64,000 nt of DNA from Bacteroidales bacterium UBA4331 (GCA_002394395.1 DGTR01000007.1:1-64000); one strand, 5' to 3'. Counted from the first letter of the stretch, positions 24,835-33,283 are shown. Numbers and translations: made by a program. The notes: generated by a model from the sequence alone, not told the origin.

Positions 24835-24839
24835 CATCG

Positions 24840-24985
24840 GATTTGAAAATGACAACTACAGTTAGCAAAATGGGGGTTGTTATTGAGAGTCCAAAGACAA
24901 ACAAGACCAATCTTTTTTGTACCTTAAATAAACAGACTAATACCTTAGAAAAACAGACGTCGCGATGACGGCTGTTTTCGCTTTT
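24840..24985 (+). ncRNA. Candidate small RNA or short mRNA of about 145 nt
   Basis: A transcription unit defined by its own promoter and two intrinsic terminators; it lies between yfcE and the convergent glf. Not recognised as 6S, SRP, RNase P or tmRNA. It contains a 39-codon open frame (24849-24968, beginning MTTTVSKMGVV) whose ATG would lie about 9 nt from the 5' end and whose stop is in the terminator loop. Either a regulatory RNA or a mini-protein mRNA is possible; sequence alone does not decide. Confidence 0.5.
24949..24985 (+). terminator. Intrinsic terminator 1 of the short transcript
   Basis: Hairpin with outer arms AAAACAG/CTGTTTT and inner arms CGTC/GACG around the loop GCGAT, followed by CGCTTTT. 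Confidence 0.75.
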
Positions 24986-25006
24986 AAAAGGACCTCTTAA
25001 CTATAT

Positions 25007-25050
25007 AAAATCCCGCCTCTCTCTCGAGTCGCGGGATTTTCGTTGTTTTA
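25007..25050. terminator. Intrinsic terminator 2, possibly bidirectional
   Basis: Perfect 10-bp stem AAAATCCCGC/GCGGGATTTT with a 14-nt loop, followed by CGTTGTTTT. The A-rich left arm means it could also stop minus-strand transcripts coming from glf. Confidence 0.8.
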
Positions 25051-25411
25051 ATCCTTTTTGGGTACGTATTGGGTAGTACAATGACTAACGAATATCCAAC
25101 GAATCACTAACTTATCACTAACGATTGGACTTTCGCCGGAGCTGATTTGAGCCGGTTTGGACGGAGGTCAATACGACAAAAAAGACATGACCACATAGAC
25201 CGTTTTGACCGTTTCATCCCCAAAATGTTAAAACGGTTAGAACAAAAAAAATGATGTAAGAAAGTTGAGATAGTTGAGACAGTTAAGATTTCCAAATGTC
25301 AACGATTCGTCTGAAAATGAGCAAATTAGACGAAAGAGTCTCAAGTGTATCAAGAATCTCATGCAAATTTTTATACAAACGGCTTGGCATGCCGGGAAAA
25401 GGATGAAAGTA
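25051..25411. other. Unassigned intergenic region before glf
   Basis: About 360 nt with no recognisable gene. It has repeated CACTAAC/ACTAACG words (25080-25125), a CCGTTTTGACCGTTT direct repeat with an AAAACGG inverted partner (25199-25235), and three 9-nt units of AGTTGAGAT (25263-25289). It could be the decayed edge of an inserted element, but no integrase or terminal repeat was found. Confidence 0.5.
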
Positions 25412-26530
25412 CTAAATAAGCATATTGAGGACTTTCTCAATAACCGGAGCCATGTCGTAGTATTTGTACTCGGCTAGGCGACCACCGAAAATGACGTCCT
25501 TTTCCTGAGCCGCGAGAGCACGGTATTGGTCAGCGAGGGAGTTGTTACGTTCGTCATTCACCGGATAGAACTGCTCCATGCCGGGTTTGTACTCGGTGGA
25601 ATACTCTTCACTAATGACGGTTTTGGGGCAATCATAAACGGCTTGCCCGAACATCTCAAAATGCTTGTGCTCGATGACGCGGGTATAAGGCACATCGTGC
25701 GAAGTATAGTTTATAACGGCGTTTCCTTGATAGTTCGGGGTATTTTCTACGCGTGTTTGGAAGGTTACCGTGCGCCAATCGAGCCGACCTAAACGAAAAT
25801 CAAAATACTCGTCAATCGGTCCGGTATAGACCAATTGGTCTGCTATCTCACGCCATGAATCTTTGTATTCCTTAAAGAAATCACACTCCGTTTTAACCTC
25901 CACACCTTCTAACAGCGCAGCGATTAACTTATTGTACCCGCCAATAGGAATACCCTGATACGTATCGTTGAAATAATTATTATCAAACACGAACCGAACC
26001 GGCAAACGACGGATGATAAAAGCCGGTAACTCTTTGCAGTCTCTACCCCATTGCTTTTCTGTGTACTCCTTGATGAGTTTGTAGAATATATCTTTGCCAA
26101 CTAAGCAAAGGGCTTGTTCTTCCAAGTTCTGCGGTTCTCGCCCATTAAGAGCAGCTAATGCTTCCGCGCGCTGCTCATCAATCTTCGCTTTTGCCTCATC
26201 GGGAGTGCGTACACCCCACAACTGCGAGAAGGTATTCATATTAAAAGGAAGATTGTACAACTCCCCATAGAAATTGGCAATCGGGCAGTTGGTGTAACGG
26301 TTGAAGGGCACAAGGGAATTGACAAAATCCCAGACATCTTTGTTCGAAGTATGGAAGATGTGCGCGCCGTATTTATGGACGTTGATGCCTTCGGTTTGTT
26401 CGCAATAGATGTTTCCGCCTAAATGCGGACGTTTGTCAATAACAAGGCAAGATTTGCCTGCTTGGCGTGCTTTGTACGCAAATGTTGCTCCAAAGAGACC
26501 TGAACCAACTATGAGATAATCGTATTTCAT
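25412..26530 (-). CDS. glf: UDP-galactopyranose mutase
   Basis: Flavoenzyme interconverting UDP-galactopyranose and UDP-galactofuranose for surface glycans; 372 residues, full length. N-terminal Rossmann motif YLIVGSGLFGATFA, then HLGGNIYCEQTEGINVHKYGAHIFHTS, EYTEKQWG and IRRLPVRFVFDNNYFNDTYQG, all typical. Its ATG overlaps the stop of the upstream DUF4143 ATPase gene (TAATG). A diverged copy of only its first ~18 codons remains at 27877-27930, so this gene appears to have arrived, or been displaced, together with the ATPase gene. Confidence 0.96.
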   Translation of the reverse strand: MKYDYLIVGSGLFGATFAYKARQAGKSCLVIDKRPHLGGNIYCEQTEGINVHKYGAHIFHTSNKDVWDFVNSLVPFNRYTNCPIANFYGELYNLPFNMNTFSQLWGVRTPDEAKAKIDEQRAEALAALNGREPQNLEEQALCLVGKDIFYKLIKEYTEKQWGRDCKELPAFIIRRLPVRFVFDNNYFNDTYQGIPIGGYNKLIAALLEGVEVKTECDFFKEYKDSWREIADQLVYTGPIDEYFDFRLGRLDWRTVTFQTRVENTPNYQGNAVINYTSHDVPYTRVIEHKHFEMFGQAVYDCPKTVISEEYSTEYKPGMEQFYPVNDERNNSLADQYRALAAQEKDVIFGGRLAEYKYYDMAPVIEKVLNMLI

Positions 26531-27717
26531 TACAATAAACTTTCAATATCTCCATAAAAAAAATCTTCCAGCGGCATTGCGTTGCCTCCGACCACCAACG
26601 AGTGTTGCGGGTGAAAGTGCTGCATGAATGTGCCAAGACCGATGTTGTTTTGCCGTCTGCCGCTTTTGACCTCGATAGCCAATAATTTATCACCGCGACG
26701 CACCACGAAATCAACTTCTTCATCGTTCTCTCGCCAGTAATACAACTCTCCTTCCAGTTCATCCATTTTGTACAGCAGGAAACATCCTACAGCCGACTCC
26801 ACCCAGCGTCCCCATTGTTTGGGATTTGTACTCACTTTCTCAAACGAGATACCATCCGTTAAAGCAGTTAGCAGCCCATTGTTAAAGACTTGCAGCTTGG
26901 GTATCGTGCGGTACTTTCGCGAAGCGTCCATCACATATTTGGGCAGACCGATAAGCAGTTTGCTTTCGCCTAATACTTCCAGATAATTGACCAAGGTTGT
27001 AGCATTGCCGGCATCTTGAAGCAAGCCAAGCATCTTATTGTAGGACAGTAATTCTCCGGAATAGGCACAGCCGAGGTGAAAAAGTTGGTGCATGAGGGCA
27101 GGCTTGTAGATGAATGTGGTTTGCAACACATCCTTCTCTATCGCCGGTGAGATGATAGACTCGCGCATATACTTGCGCCAACGCGTTTCATTATTGATAT
27201 ATGGAGCACTGCCCGGATAACCGCCAAAATAGACATATTGATTTATATTCCACCCAAAGGCTTCATGCATCTCAGCAAAAGACCAATGTCCCATCGGAAT
27301 GATCTCAAATCGTCCGGCCAAAGATTCGGTAAGCCCTTTCTTGAGAAGCAGACGAGATGAGCCCATCAATACCAATTTGATATTCACATCATGGAAGGTG
27401 TCATCGTCCCATTCGCGCTTGATTTGCTCGCTCCAGTTGTTGATTTTGTGGATCTCATCAATGGCGAGGATAATCTCGTCATAGTGATTGAAGCGTAACA
27501 ACGCACGCACTTCCTCCCATCGGGTGGCAATCCACTCTTTGTCATCCGCATCTACACCGTCAGCATTGAAGAAACGAGAAGGTATTTCTAACTGTTGGAG
27601 TGCCTGCTTGACCATTGTTGTTTTGCCCACTTGACGCGGACCTGCAACTACTTGAATTGTTCGCCTCGGCTCTTGCAACCTGGCAATAAAATCATGACAT
27701 TGTGAACGTACTATCAT
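26530..27717 (-). CDS. AAA_14/DUF4143 family ATPase
   Basis: Predicted ATPase of unknown function, 395 residues, belonging to a patchily distributed family often moved between genomes. Walker A GPRQVGKTT (26-34), Walker B IILAIDEIH (82-90), sensor LVLMGSSRLLL, then the DUF4143 region ending in a nuclease-like segment (EVDFVVRRGDKLLAIEVKSGR) resembling a restriction-endonuclease fold. It has its own promoter and lies between a glf stump and intact glf within a polysaccharide operon, suggesting insertion. The first residues MIVRSQCHDFIARL suggest a natural start. Confidence 0.9.
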   Translation of the reverse strand: MIVRSQCHDFIARLQEPRRTIQVVAGPRQVGKTTMVKQALQQLEIPSRFFNADGVDADDKEWIATRWEEVRALLRFNHYDEIILAIDEIHKINNWSEQIKREWDDDTFHDVNIKLVLMGSSRLLLKKGLTESLAGRFEIIPMGHWSFAEMHEAFGWNINQYVYFGGYPGSAPYINNETRWRKYMRESIISPAIEKDVLQTTFIYKPALMHQLFHLGCAYSGELLSYNKMLGLLQDAGNATTLVNYLEVLGESKLLIGLPKYVMDASRKYRTIPKLQVFNNGLLTALTDGISFEKVSTNPKQWGRWVESAVGCFLLYKMDELEGELYYWRENDEEVDFVVRRGDKLLAIEVKSGRRQNNIGLGTFMQHFHPQHSLVVGGNAMPLEDFFYGDIESLL

Positions 27718-27762
27718 AGCTGTTTTCTTAGCCTTCTGGCACGATTATTTTGAAATCCGCTG

Positions 27763-27794
27763 CAAAGGTACAAAAAATCTCCGATTCTTGCAAG
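27763..27794 (-). promoter_or_regulatory. Promoter of the DUF4143 ATPase gene
   Basis: Minus-strand CTTG (27794-27791), 20-nt spacer, TACCTTTG (27770-27763). It overlaps three imperfect ~22-nt repeats (AATCTNCGATTCTT words, 27773-27832), which may be operator sites. Confidence 0.7.
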
Positions 27795-27832
27795 AAAAAT
27801 CTGCGATTCTTTACGAAAAAATCTTCAATTTG
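27773..27832. repeat. Imperfect ~22-nt repeats upstream of the ATPase gene
   Basis: Three consecutive blocks of the form AAAAATCTNCGATTCTT (the third degenerate) across the -33 region of the ATPase promoter. Could be regulatory binding sites or the scar of the insertion boundary. Confidence 0.5.
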
Positions 27833-27834
27833 TA

Positions 27835-27930
27835 CTATTTTCCATAAAATAGCGGCATTTTATCCAAAAGATTTGTAAAGGTTGCTCCATAGAGGCTGGA
27901 ACCTACTATAAGGTAATCGTAATGGATCAT
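27835..27930 (-). pseudogene. Truncated 5' stump of a second glf
   Basis: A 31-codon frame starting MIHYDYLIVGSSLYGATF. Its first 18 codons match the start of intact glf (MKYDYLIVGSGLFGATF) at roughly 80 percent of bases; similarity then stops and the frame ends at TAG. The second glycine of the GxGxxG dinucleotide motif is Ser. Its ATG overlaps the TGA that ends the read-through frame of the membrane-protein gene (ATGA), so it marks the original position of glf in the operon before interruption. Confidence 0.85.
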
Positions 27931-28049
27931 TGTGCTTTCATTAAGGACTTACGACAATATACATGACGTGTTTCTAATTCCGGATGATTTACCCAAGGTG
28001 CTCCATCGGGTTCTGGAGTACCGACATAGTATTTATCAAACTCCTCCGG
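27927..28049 (-). other. Orphaned in-frame 3' extension of the membrane-protein gene
   Basis: Forty sense codons follow in the same frame directly after the TGA at 28052-28050, with no other stop, reading PEEFDKYYVGTPEPDG and on to a final TGA that overlaps the glf stump start as ATGA. Composition (charged, aromatic, proline-rich) looks like real soluble protein, so the upstream TGA is probably a recent nonsense mutation or sequence error. Confidence 0.8.
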
Positions 28050-29597
28050 TCAGCCCCAAGGCATTGCTTCTAAATCTTTCGCCATAACAATGGAATCCCA
28101 TTTGCAGAGGAATATGAAATCGGGTTCTATCATCTTTTCTTTGGGGAAATAAGCAAAGTTCTGTACTTGGTGATAGTTTGCTGCATTTACAGCATCAAAC
28201 GCATACAAACAGCAATAATCATAACAAGCAGTTAAAACAGCTGATTGTTTGGGTTGATAGTTGTAATCCTCCAAAATATCGTACACCTTATTAAAATAAT
28301 CTGCTTGTTTCTCTGTTAGAGCTATTTCTGCAAAGTACTTATTGCCACGCGTAAAATGGTGCGAATCATCGCGATTCATGTACGCTTTGTATGTTCCGGA
28401 TAAGGGTATTATAAACAGCAAAAGTACAGCCGCATATACTCGTCTGTAATCCTCTTGCGGATGTTTGTATTCGTATTCAAACCACAAGAACAACCATGCA
28501 GAAACGAAGCAATGAATTCGACCACTTAAAGCAGTATTGGTTCCAAAGGACGCAAGAAGAGGATAAGCAAAGATAAATAAGTAGAACCATGTTTCTGCAT
28601 TTTTCAGATCGCTCCATTTAAAGTTTTGCAAATCGCCAAAAAGGAAAGGAATAAGCGGAATACTCATCGCAAACATAGAAGGAGAAATGAGAGGCTTTAC
28701 TTGGTAATGGGTATAAACAAGAATCATCACTACATAGGACATGCCTCCAAACCATTTATTATCAATACGTTTAGAAAGCCAATATGCGCCCACAAAGGCG
28801 AGAATCACGAATAAACAATCGCGGAAGAATAATCCGTATTGTAATACAAAACTTGCTCCATCGTAGTGATAGCCACTCTTACCAATATAGGTCGCCGTGA
28901 ATAACATTGCATCCAAGATGTCGTTCAGAGGACAAACCACAACGTGCATATAAATGCAAGTCAGCAAAACGCCAATAATACCGAAACCGATGTATAATGC
29001 CGCTTTTTGCCAATTTCCCCAATATGAAATAAGGATTACCAAAGCCACGCACGCGAGCAAAACTAGTGCAGCAGGAATAATGATGAATAACGAGAACCCT
29101 AAGCATATTCCGCAAAGAATAGCAAAGAGTGCTTTTTTCCATGGGATTTCGCTTTTGTAGAATAACATGAACGCGCAAAGTGCCCATGTAAGGACTGCTG
29201 TTTGCATAGACACATATTGCATGCTATCTCCAAGTCCGAACAAAAACAGCCACGATAGAGCGAAGTATTTAACTACACGCTTTTTATCAAATAAGACGCA
29301 AGATATGATGGTTACTAAAATCGTCGAAAACCACATGAGGATGGAGGCAGCTAAGGAATTGTAGAATTTGCTGGTTAGATCCCAAAATGAGAACCAATGT
29401 ACAGCAATTAAATTCCACTGGCTCTTTCCGGTAATGCAACTCATGTCGTACGCTTCTTGCAGTTTAAGCAAGAAATATGCTTCGTCATAAGCTGTAAAGA
29501 AACCAAATCGGAAAGTTGATACCTGCATAAATGTAAGTACCGCTAATCCAATAATCATGAGCAAGTATAACCACTCGCGTCTAATCAATTCTTTCAT
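28050..29597 (-). CDS. Polytopic membrane protein of the polysaccharide operon, cut by an in-frame TGA
   Basis: 515 residues with about 12 predicted membrane helices; no close family recognised. An acidic loop after the first helix (TAYDEAYFLLKLQEAY) and the C-terminal soluble part resemble GT-C type glycosyltransferases that use polyprenyl-phosphate sugars, which would fit the DPM1-like glycosyltransferase and GtrA gene upstream. It overlaps the GT2 gene by 4 nt. The TGA at 28052-28050 removes a further 40 residues. The truncated form keeps the entire membrane region and might still work. Confidence 0.7.
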   Translation of the reverse strand: MKELIRREWLYLLMIIGLAVLTFMQVSTFRFGFFTAYDEAYFLLKLQEAYDMSCITGKSQWNLIAVHWFSFWDLTSKFYNSLAASILMWFSTILVTIISCVLFDKKRVVKYFALSWLFLFGLGDSMQYVSMQTAVLTWALCAFMLFYKSEIPWKKALFAILCGICLGFSLFIIIPAALVLLACVALVILISYWGNWQKAALYIGFGIIGVLLTCIYMHVVVCPLNDILDAMLFTATYIGKSGYHYDGASFVLQYGLFFRDCLFVILAFVGAYWLSKRIDNKWFGGMSYVVMILVYTHYQVKPLISPSMFAMSIPLIPFLFGDLQNFKWSDLKNAETWFYLFIFAYPLLASFGTNTALSGRIHCFVSAWLFLWFEYEYKHPQEDYRRVYAAVLLLFIIPLSGTYKAYMNRDDSHHFTRGNKYFAEIALTEKQADYFNKVYDILEDYNYQPKQSAVLTACYDYCCLYAFDAVNAANYHQVQNFAYFPKEKMIEPDFIFLCKWDSIVMAKDLEAMPWG

Positions 29598-30310
29598 CGT
29601 AAATTCCTATTAATGGTCCTGAAATCTGTTAATGCTTTGATGCCGATTTTGAAGATACGCTTCATGTTGATGGAGTTGACACCTCCTTGGCGAGGACGGA
29701 AAGTAATGGGATACCAACCGATGTTATAATGCCAGCGGACGGCTATCGCGCTGACGGCTACGTTCGCCAAGTTATAGTCTTGCGGGATTACATTAAGGAT
29801 GGGGATGAGTTTATCTACCTTTAATAAACGGAAAGGTGTGTTGGCGTCTTTTACCCATACGTGGAACATCAGCCAAACTACCAAACGAAGCGTTTTCGTC
29901 ACAAAGACACGGCTTGCGCCATCTTGTCTGCCTCCGCGAGTGCCGATTTGAAAATCAAAGTTGCCGCGGTTATTCCACATCTGCCAGAACTCTTCCGGAA
30001 GGGTCTGTCCGTCACTATCGGTCTGGAAGATATAATCCGCTTTGTTGTTGATGGCATAATGATATAGGTAAAGCACCGTTGCTCCGTGTCCGGAATTCTG
30101 TTTGTCAAGCGGTTTGAGAAGAGAATACTTGGCTTGCAGTTTCTGCATGATAGCAAAAGTCTTGTCCTTGCTGCCATCATTGGCGATGATCAAATGAGCC
30201 TCGTTGCCTTCTGCGTTGATTTTCTCGCAGATAGGATGCCACTGGGCGATAACTTCTTCGATGTTTGCCTCCTCATTATAAGCAGGAAGCACAAAATAGA
30301 TCTTATCCAT
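29594..30310 (-). CDS. Family 2 glycosyltransferase, polyprenyl-phosphate sugar synthase type
   Basis: 238 residues. The N-terminal YFVLPAYNEEANIEEVI, the DDGSKD-like ANDGSKDKT and QTDSDGQ give a DPM1/GT2 fold that would load a sugar onto polyprenyl phosphate at the cytoplasmic face. No C-terminal membrane helices, so it probably works with the GtrA-like flippase encoded just upstream (8-nt overlap). The specific sugar cannot be inferred. Confidence 0.88.
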   Translation of the reverse strand: MDKIYFVLPAYNEEANIEEVIAQWHPICEKINAEGNEAHLIIANDGSKDKTFAIMQKLQAKYSLLKPLDKQNSGHGATVLYLYHYAINNKADYIFQTDSDGQTLPEEFWQMWNNRGNFDFQIGTRGGRQDGASRVFVTKTLRLVVWLMFHVWVKDANTPFRLLKVDKLIPILNVIPQDYNLANVAVSAIAVRWHYNIGWYPITFRPRQGGVNSINMKRIFKIGIKALTDFRTINRNLR

Positions 30311-30707
30311 TAGTATTTCGTTTGAAGGTGATATATTTATTCAAAATGAATTGTATCAGAGCAACAACAACGATAGAGATGAGTTTGCAGAGAAGCTCAT
30401 TCATGCCGCCAAGCGTGACCATCAAATAGAGCATCAACTCGCTGATTCCCAAGCCGGTTAAGCCCACGGCATAGAAAGACAAGAAACGTTGCGTCGTCTT
30501 GTCTTTGACCTTGAAGTTGAAGGAGCGGTTGAGAATAAAGGACATGAAGATGCCCATATGAATACTGATGATGTTTGCCCACAGATAGGGCATAATCTCA
30601 AAGTAACACAGCGCAGTATATACGCCGAAGTCAAGCGCGGCACAAAAGCCACCGATGATCCCATACAAGATGAGATTGCGAAATCGAAAATAGAGTTTTT
30701 TAACCAT
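30303..30707 (-). CDS. GtrA-like membrane protein
   Basis: Four-helix GtrA family protein (about 134 residues) thought to flip polyprenyl-phosphate-linked sugars. Motifs: YGIIGGFCAALDFGVYTAL, NIISIHMGIFMSFILNRSFNF, FILNKYITF. ATG at 30707 (MVKKLYFRFRN) is chosen; a longer frame starts at a TTG at 30782 but would add 25 residues encoded by an inverted repeat in the leader. It is the first gene of the polysaccharide operon. Confidence 0.88.
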   Translation of the reverse strand: MVKKLYFRFRNLILYGIIGGFCAALDFGVYTALCYFEIMPYLWANIISIHMGIFMSFILNRSFNFKVKDKTTQRFLSFYAVGLTGLGISELMLYLMVTLGGMNELLCKLISIVVVALIQFILNKYITFKRNTNG

Positions 30708-31034
30708 CAAAAACGCGGATCTCTTTAATTGCTTATCCGTCAATTGAGGTCGTAGGAAGAACCTTTGTAACCGAATAAGCAATGCAGAAACCCACGCTGT
30801 GTATATACATTACTACACACGTACAACAAGTACGTGCGAGTGTATAAACACCCTTGGGCATCTACCACTGCCTTGTTTTCGAGTTACAATAATTGAAGTT
30901 TCCTACGTTTCAATTGATCAAAAACAAGCGTTTAGTAAACGCCTTTTAATATGTCTGCAATCCCACCCTCTACATATCTATACAGACACCCAAGCGTGGG
31001 ACTGCCATGCAAAGAAGTTGTAGCAACTCCTTTG
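30708..31034 (-). promoter_or_regulatory. Structured ~330-nt leader of the polysaccharide operon
   Basis: Read on the minus strand from the predicted start near 31034: a 5' stem-loop (CAAAG/CTTTG and AGTTG/CAACT arms, 31010-31034), a 6-bp stem TCCCAC/GTGGGA (30961-31001), a terminator-like hairpin with U-rich tail (30921-30944), an AATTGAA/TTCAATT hairpin (30891-30915), a 7-bp CACGTAC/GTACGTG hairpin (30818-30836), and a 9-bp ATTGCTTAT/ATAAGCAAT pair just before gtrA (30728-30783). The layout suggests attenuation/antitermination control, common for Bacteroidales glycan operons, but no UpxY-like gene is present here. Confidence 0.6.
30921..30944 (-). terminator. Candidate attenuator hairpin in the leader
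   Basis: On the minus strand GCGTTT, loop ACT, AAACGC, then TTGTTTTTG. It would stop transcription about 100 nt into the leader, well before gtrA. Confidence 0.55.
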
Positions 31035-31040
31035 CGAGTG

Positions 31041-31072
31041 CAAAGGTACACAAAAAAAATGACACTTGCAAA
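31041..31072 (-). promoter_or_regulatory. Promoter of the polysaccharide operon
   Basis: Minus-strand TTTG (31072-31069), 20-nt spacer, TACCTTTG (31048-31041). A 7-bp inverted repeat CCTTTGC/GCAAAGG (31029-31046) overlaps the -7 box and start site. Confidence 0.78.
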
Positions 31073-31084
31073 TAAAAGTGCCAT
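31052..31084 (-). terminator. Terminator of the dcp transcript, overlapping the next promoter
   Basis: On the minus strand ATGGCACTT, 8-nt loop, AAGTGTCAT (one wobble pair) followed by eight T. The -33 box of the polysaccharide promoter lies in its loop and the T-tract is the promoter spacer. Confidence 0.75.
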
Positions 31085-31130
31085 TTTCTTGATATTTGTA
31101 TTTAATTATACCTTATTTGGTACAAATAAA

Positions 31131-33275
31131 TTACTTAATCTCTACAGCTTTGATGCCGTCGCGCTCGAGGAGGGCATTGATGGTCGGTTCGCCGCCACGG
31201 AAACGTTTGTACAGATCCATCGCTTTCTCGGTTCCACCCTTCTCCAGGATGTTCTCGCGGAAACGCTTTGCGGCTTTCTTATCGAAAATAGAGCCGTTCT
31301 TCGCTTGTGCAGCCTTGAAGACGGAGAATGCATCTGCATCGAGCAACTCTGACCACTTGTAGCTATAGTAACCTGCGGCATAACCGCCGGAGAAGATATG
31401 CGTGAACGCGCAGCACATCTGTGTTCCGGGGACATTCGGCAGAACCTGTACCTGCTCCATTGCCTCATCGCTGAAACGAACGACGGACTCCACAGTACCG
31501 ATAGCCTCGTTTACCTCAAAGGGTTTCTCCAAGGTATGCCATGCCATATCGAGATAGCCGAAGCTGAGCTGACGCGCACAAGCGTAAGCAGCATGGTACG
31601 TCTGCGAAGCGTGCATCTTGTCGAGCAACTCCTGCGGCAGACTCTCACCTGTCTTATAGTGCTTTGCAAAGGTATCCAGGAACTCTTTCTCATCAATGAA
31701 GTTCTCGTTGAACTGGCTCGGCAGCTCCACAAAATCTCTCGGCACATTAGTACCGCTCTGCGCAGCATACTGACAGCGAGTCAGCATGCCATGCAGGCCA
31801 TGACCGAACTCATGCAAGAACGTACGCACCTCATCATACGTAAAGAGAGCCGGTTTGTCCGCCGTCGGACGAGTGAAATTCATCACATTCACGATATGCG
31901 GACGATGATCTTTTTTTCCCTTCATATACTGCGGCTGGAAGTCGTTCATCCATGCGCCGCCACGCTTACCGTCCCGCGGATGGAAGTCAGCATAATACAC
32001 AGCAAGGAACTTGCCTTTCTCGTCAAACACCTCATACGCCGTCACCTCGGGGTTATACACCTGAATCTTCTTGTTCTCCTTGAATTTCAGGCCATAGAGT
32101 TTCTCCGCAAGCCCGAAGACACCCTTCTTCACATTCTCCAGCTCGAAATACGGACGCAGATCATCATCGGAGATGGCATATTTCTCTTGTTTGAGTTTCT
32201 TGCTATAATAGCTGAAGTCCCATGGCTGCAGATGTGCCGCATAGAAACCATGCGCATGAGCATAGTCCTCTAACTCTTTCACTTCCTCGCGCGCAGCCGG
32301 CATATAGGCGTCACGCAGCTGATCCAAGAGACGATATACATTCTCCGGAGTCTCCGCCATGGTCTTATAGAGCGATTTTTCCGCGTACATCTTCTTTCCA
32401 AAGAGCTTCGCAAGCGCCAGACGCGTATTCACGATCTCCACAATCAGACCGGTGTTGTCGAACTCACCTCCGACACACTTACCGGCATTCGCCATATATA
32501 ACTCACGACGGATGTCACGGTTGTCCAGATCCTGCATCACAGGGATAGTGGTCGTCGGTTTGAGGTTCAGCAACCAGCCCTCCTGTCCTTTCTTCTCTGC
32601 GTTAGCACGAAGCATCGCCTTGGTGTCATCGTTCAGACCAGCCAAGAGCGCCTCATCGGTAATCAGCATCGTCCAGGCGTTGGTTGCCTTGAGGACGTTC
32701 TGACCGTATTGGAGGGTCAGCTGACTCAGTTTGGCGCTCAACTCGCGATAAGTCTGCTTATCTTCAGGACTCAGGTTTGCGCCGTTATTGGCAAACGACT
32801 CGTAGATATCTTCCAGCAGCTTATACTGCGCTTTGTTCAGTTTGAGTTTGGCACGCTGGTCATAAACCGCTTTGATACGCTTGAACAAGCCCTCGTTCAG
32901 ACGAATCGTCGAGGAATACTCCGACAATTTCGGAGAGAGTTCCATCTCAATCTGCTGCAGCGTGTCGTTAGTCTCTGCGCTGGTGAGGTTATAGAAACAA
33001 CCGGCGACAACGGTCAGCAATTCTCCCGAAGCCTCATACGCCTCGATCGTGTTGGCATAAGTCGGGGCCTCAGGATTATTCACGATGTTGTCAATATCCT
33101 TCAGACCTTGTTTGAAGGCCTCCTCAAAGGCCGGCATATAGTGCTCCGCATGAATCTCGTTAAAGGGATACGTGCCATGCGGCGTTTTCCAGTTCTTATA
33201 CTCGAAGAACGGGTTGGTTGCAGCCGTAGCTGCTAAAACAGTTGTGGCAAGAGCCATAGTTAGTAATTTTCTCAT
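31131..33275 (-). CDS. dcp: Peptidyl-dipeptidase Dcp (M3 metallopeptidase), exported
   Basis: Zinc metallopeptidase removing C-terminal dipeptides, 714 residues. A signal peptide (about 1-20, LATTVLAATAA) suggests a periplasmic enzyme. The HEFGHGLHG zinc motif lies at about residue 488, with the downstream Glu ligand in QFNENFIDEKEF-type sequence. Family length is about 680-720. Preceded by an 8-nt repeat and last in the minus-strand run from 41.2 kb. Confidence 0.95.
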   Translation of the reverse strand: MRKLLTMALATTVLAATAATNPFFEYKNWKTPHGTYPFNEIHAEHYMPAFEEAFKQGLKDIDNIVNNPEAPTYANTIEAYEASGELLTVVAGCFYNLTSAETNDTLQQIEMELSPKLSEYSSTIRLNEGLFKRIKAVYDQRAKLKLNKAQYKLLEDIYESFANNGANLSPEDKQTYRELSAKLSQLTLQYGQNVLKATNAWTMLITDEALLAGLNDDTKAMLRANAEKKGQEGWLLNLKPTTTIPVMQDLDNRDIRRELYMANAGKCVGGEFDNTGLIVEIVNTRLALAKLFGKKMYAEKSLYKTMAETPENVYRLLDQLRDAYMPAAREEVKELEDYAHAHGFYAAHLQPWDFSYYSKKLKQEKYAISDDDLRPYFELENVKKGVFGLAEKLYGLKFKENKKIQVYNPEVTAYEVFDEKGKFLAVYYADFHPRDGKRGGAWMNDFQPQYMKGKKDHRPHIVNVMNFTRPTADKPALFTYDEVRTFLHEFGHGLHGMLTRCQYAAQSGTNVPRDFVELPSQFNENFIDEKEFLDTFAKHYKTGESLPQELLDKMHASQTYHAAYACARQLSFGYLDMAWHTLEKPFEVNEAIGTVESVVRFSDEAMEQVQVLPNVPGTQMCCAFTHIFSGGYAAGYYSYKWSELLDADAFSVFKAAQAKNGSIFDKKAAKRFRENILEKGGTEKAMDLYKRFRGGEPTINALLERDGIKAVEIK

Positions 33276-33283
33276 TGATAATT

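Noticed and set aside
25051..25411. Remnant integrase or attachment site near glf
   Set aside because: Repeated short words are present, but no recombinase motif, tRNA target or terminal repeats could be found.
28050..28052. Selenocysteine or tryptophan recoding at the in-frame TGA
   Set aside because: No selenocysteine context is visible, and TGA ends many other genes here, so a mutation or sequence error is simpler.
30708..30782. Longer GtrA start at TTG 30782
   Set aside because: The extra 25 residues derive from an inverted repeat in the leader and are not part of the GtrA fold.
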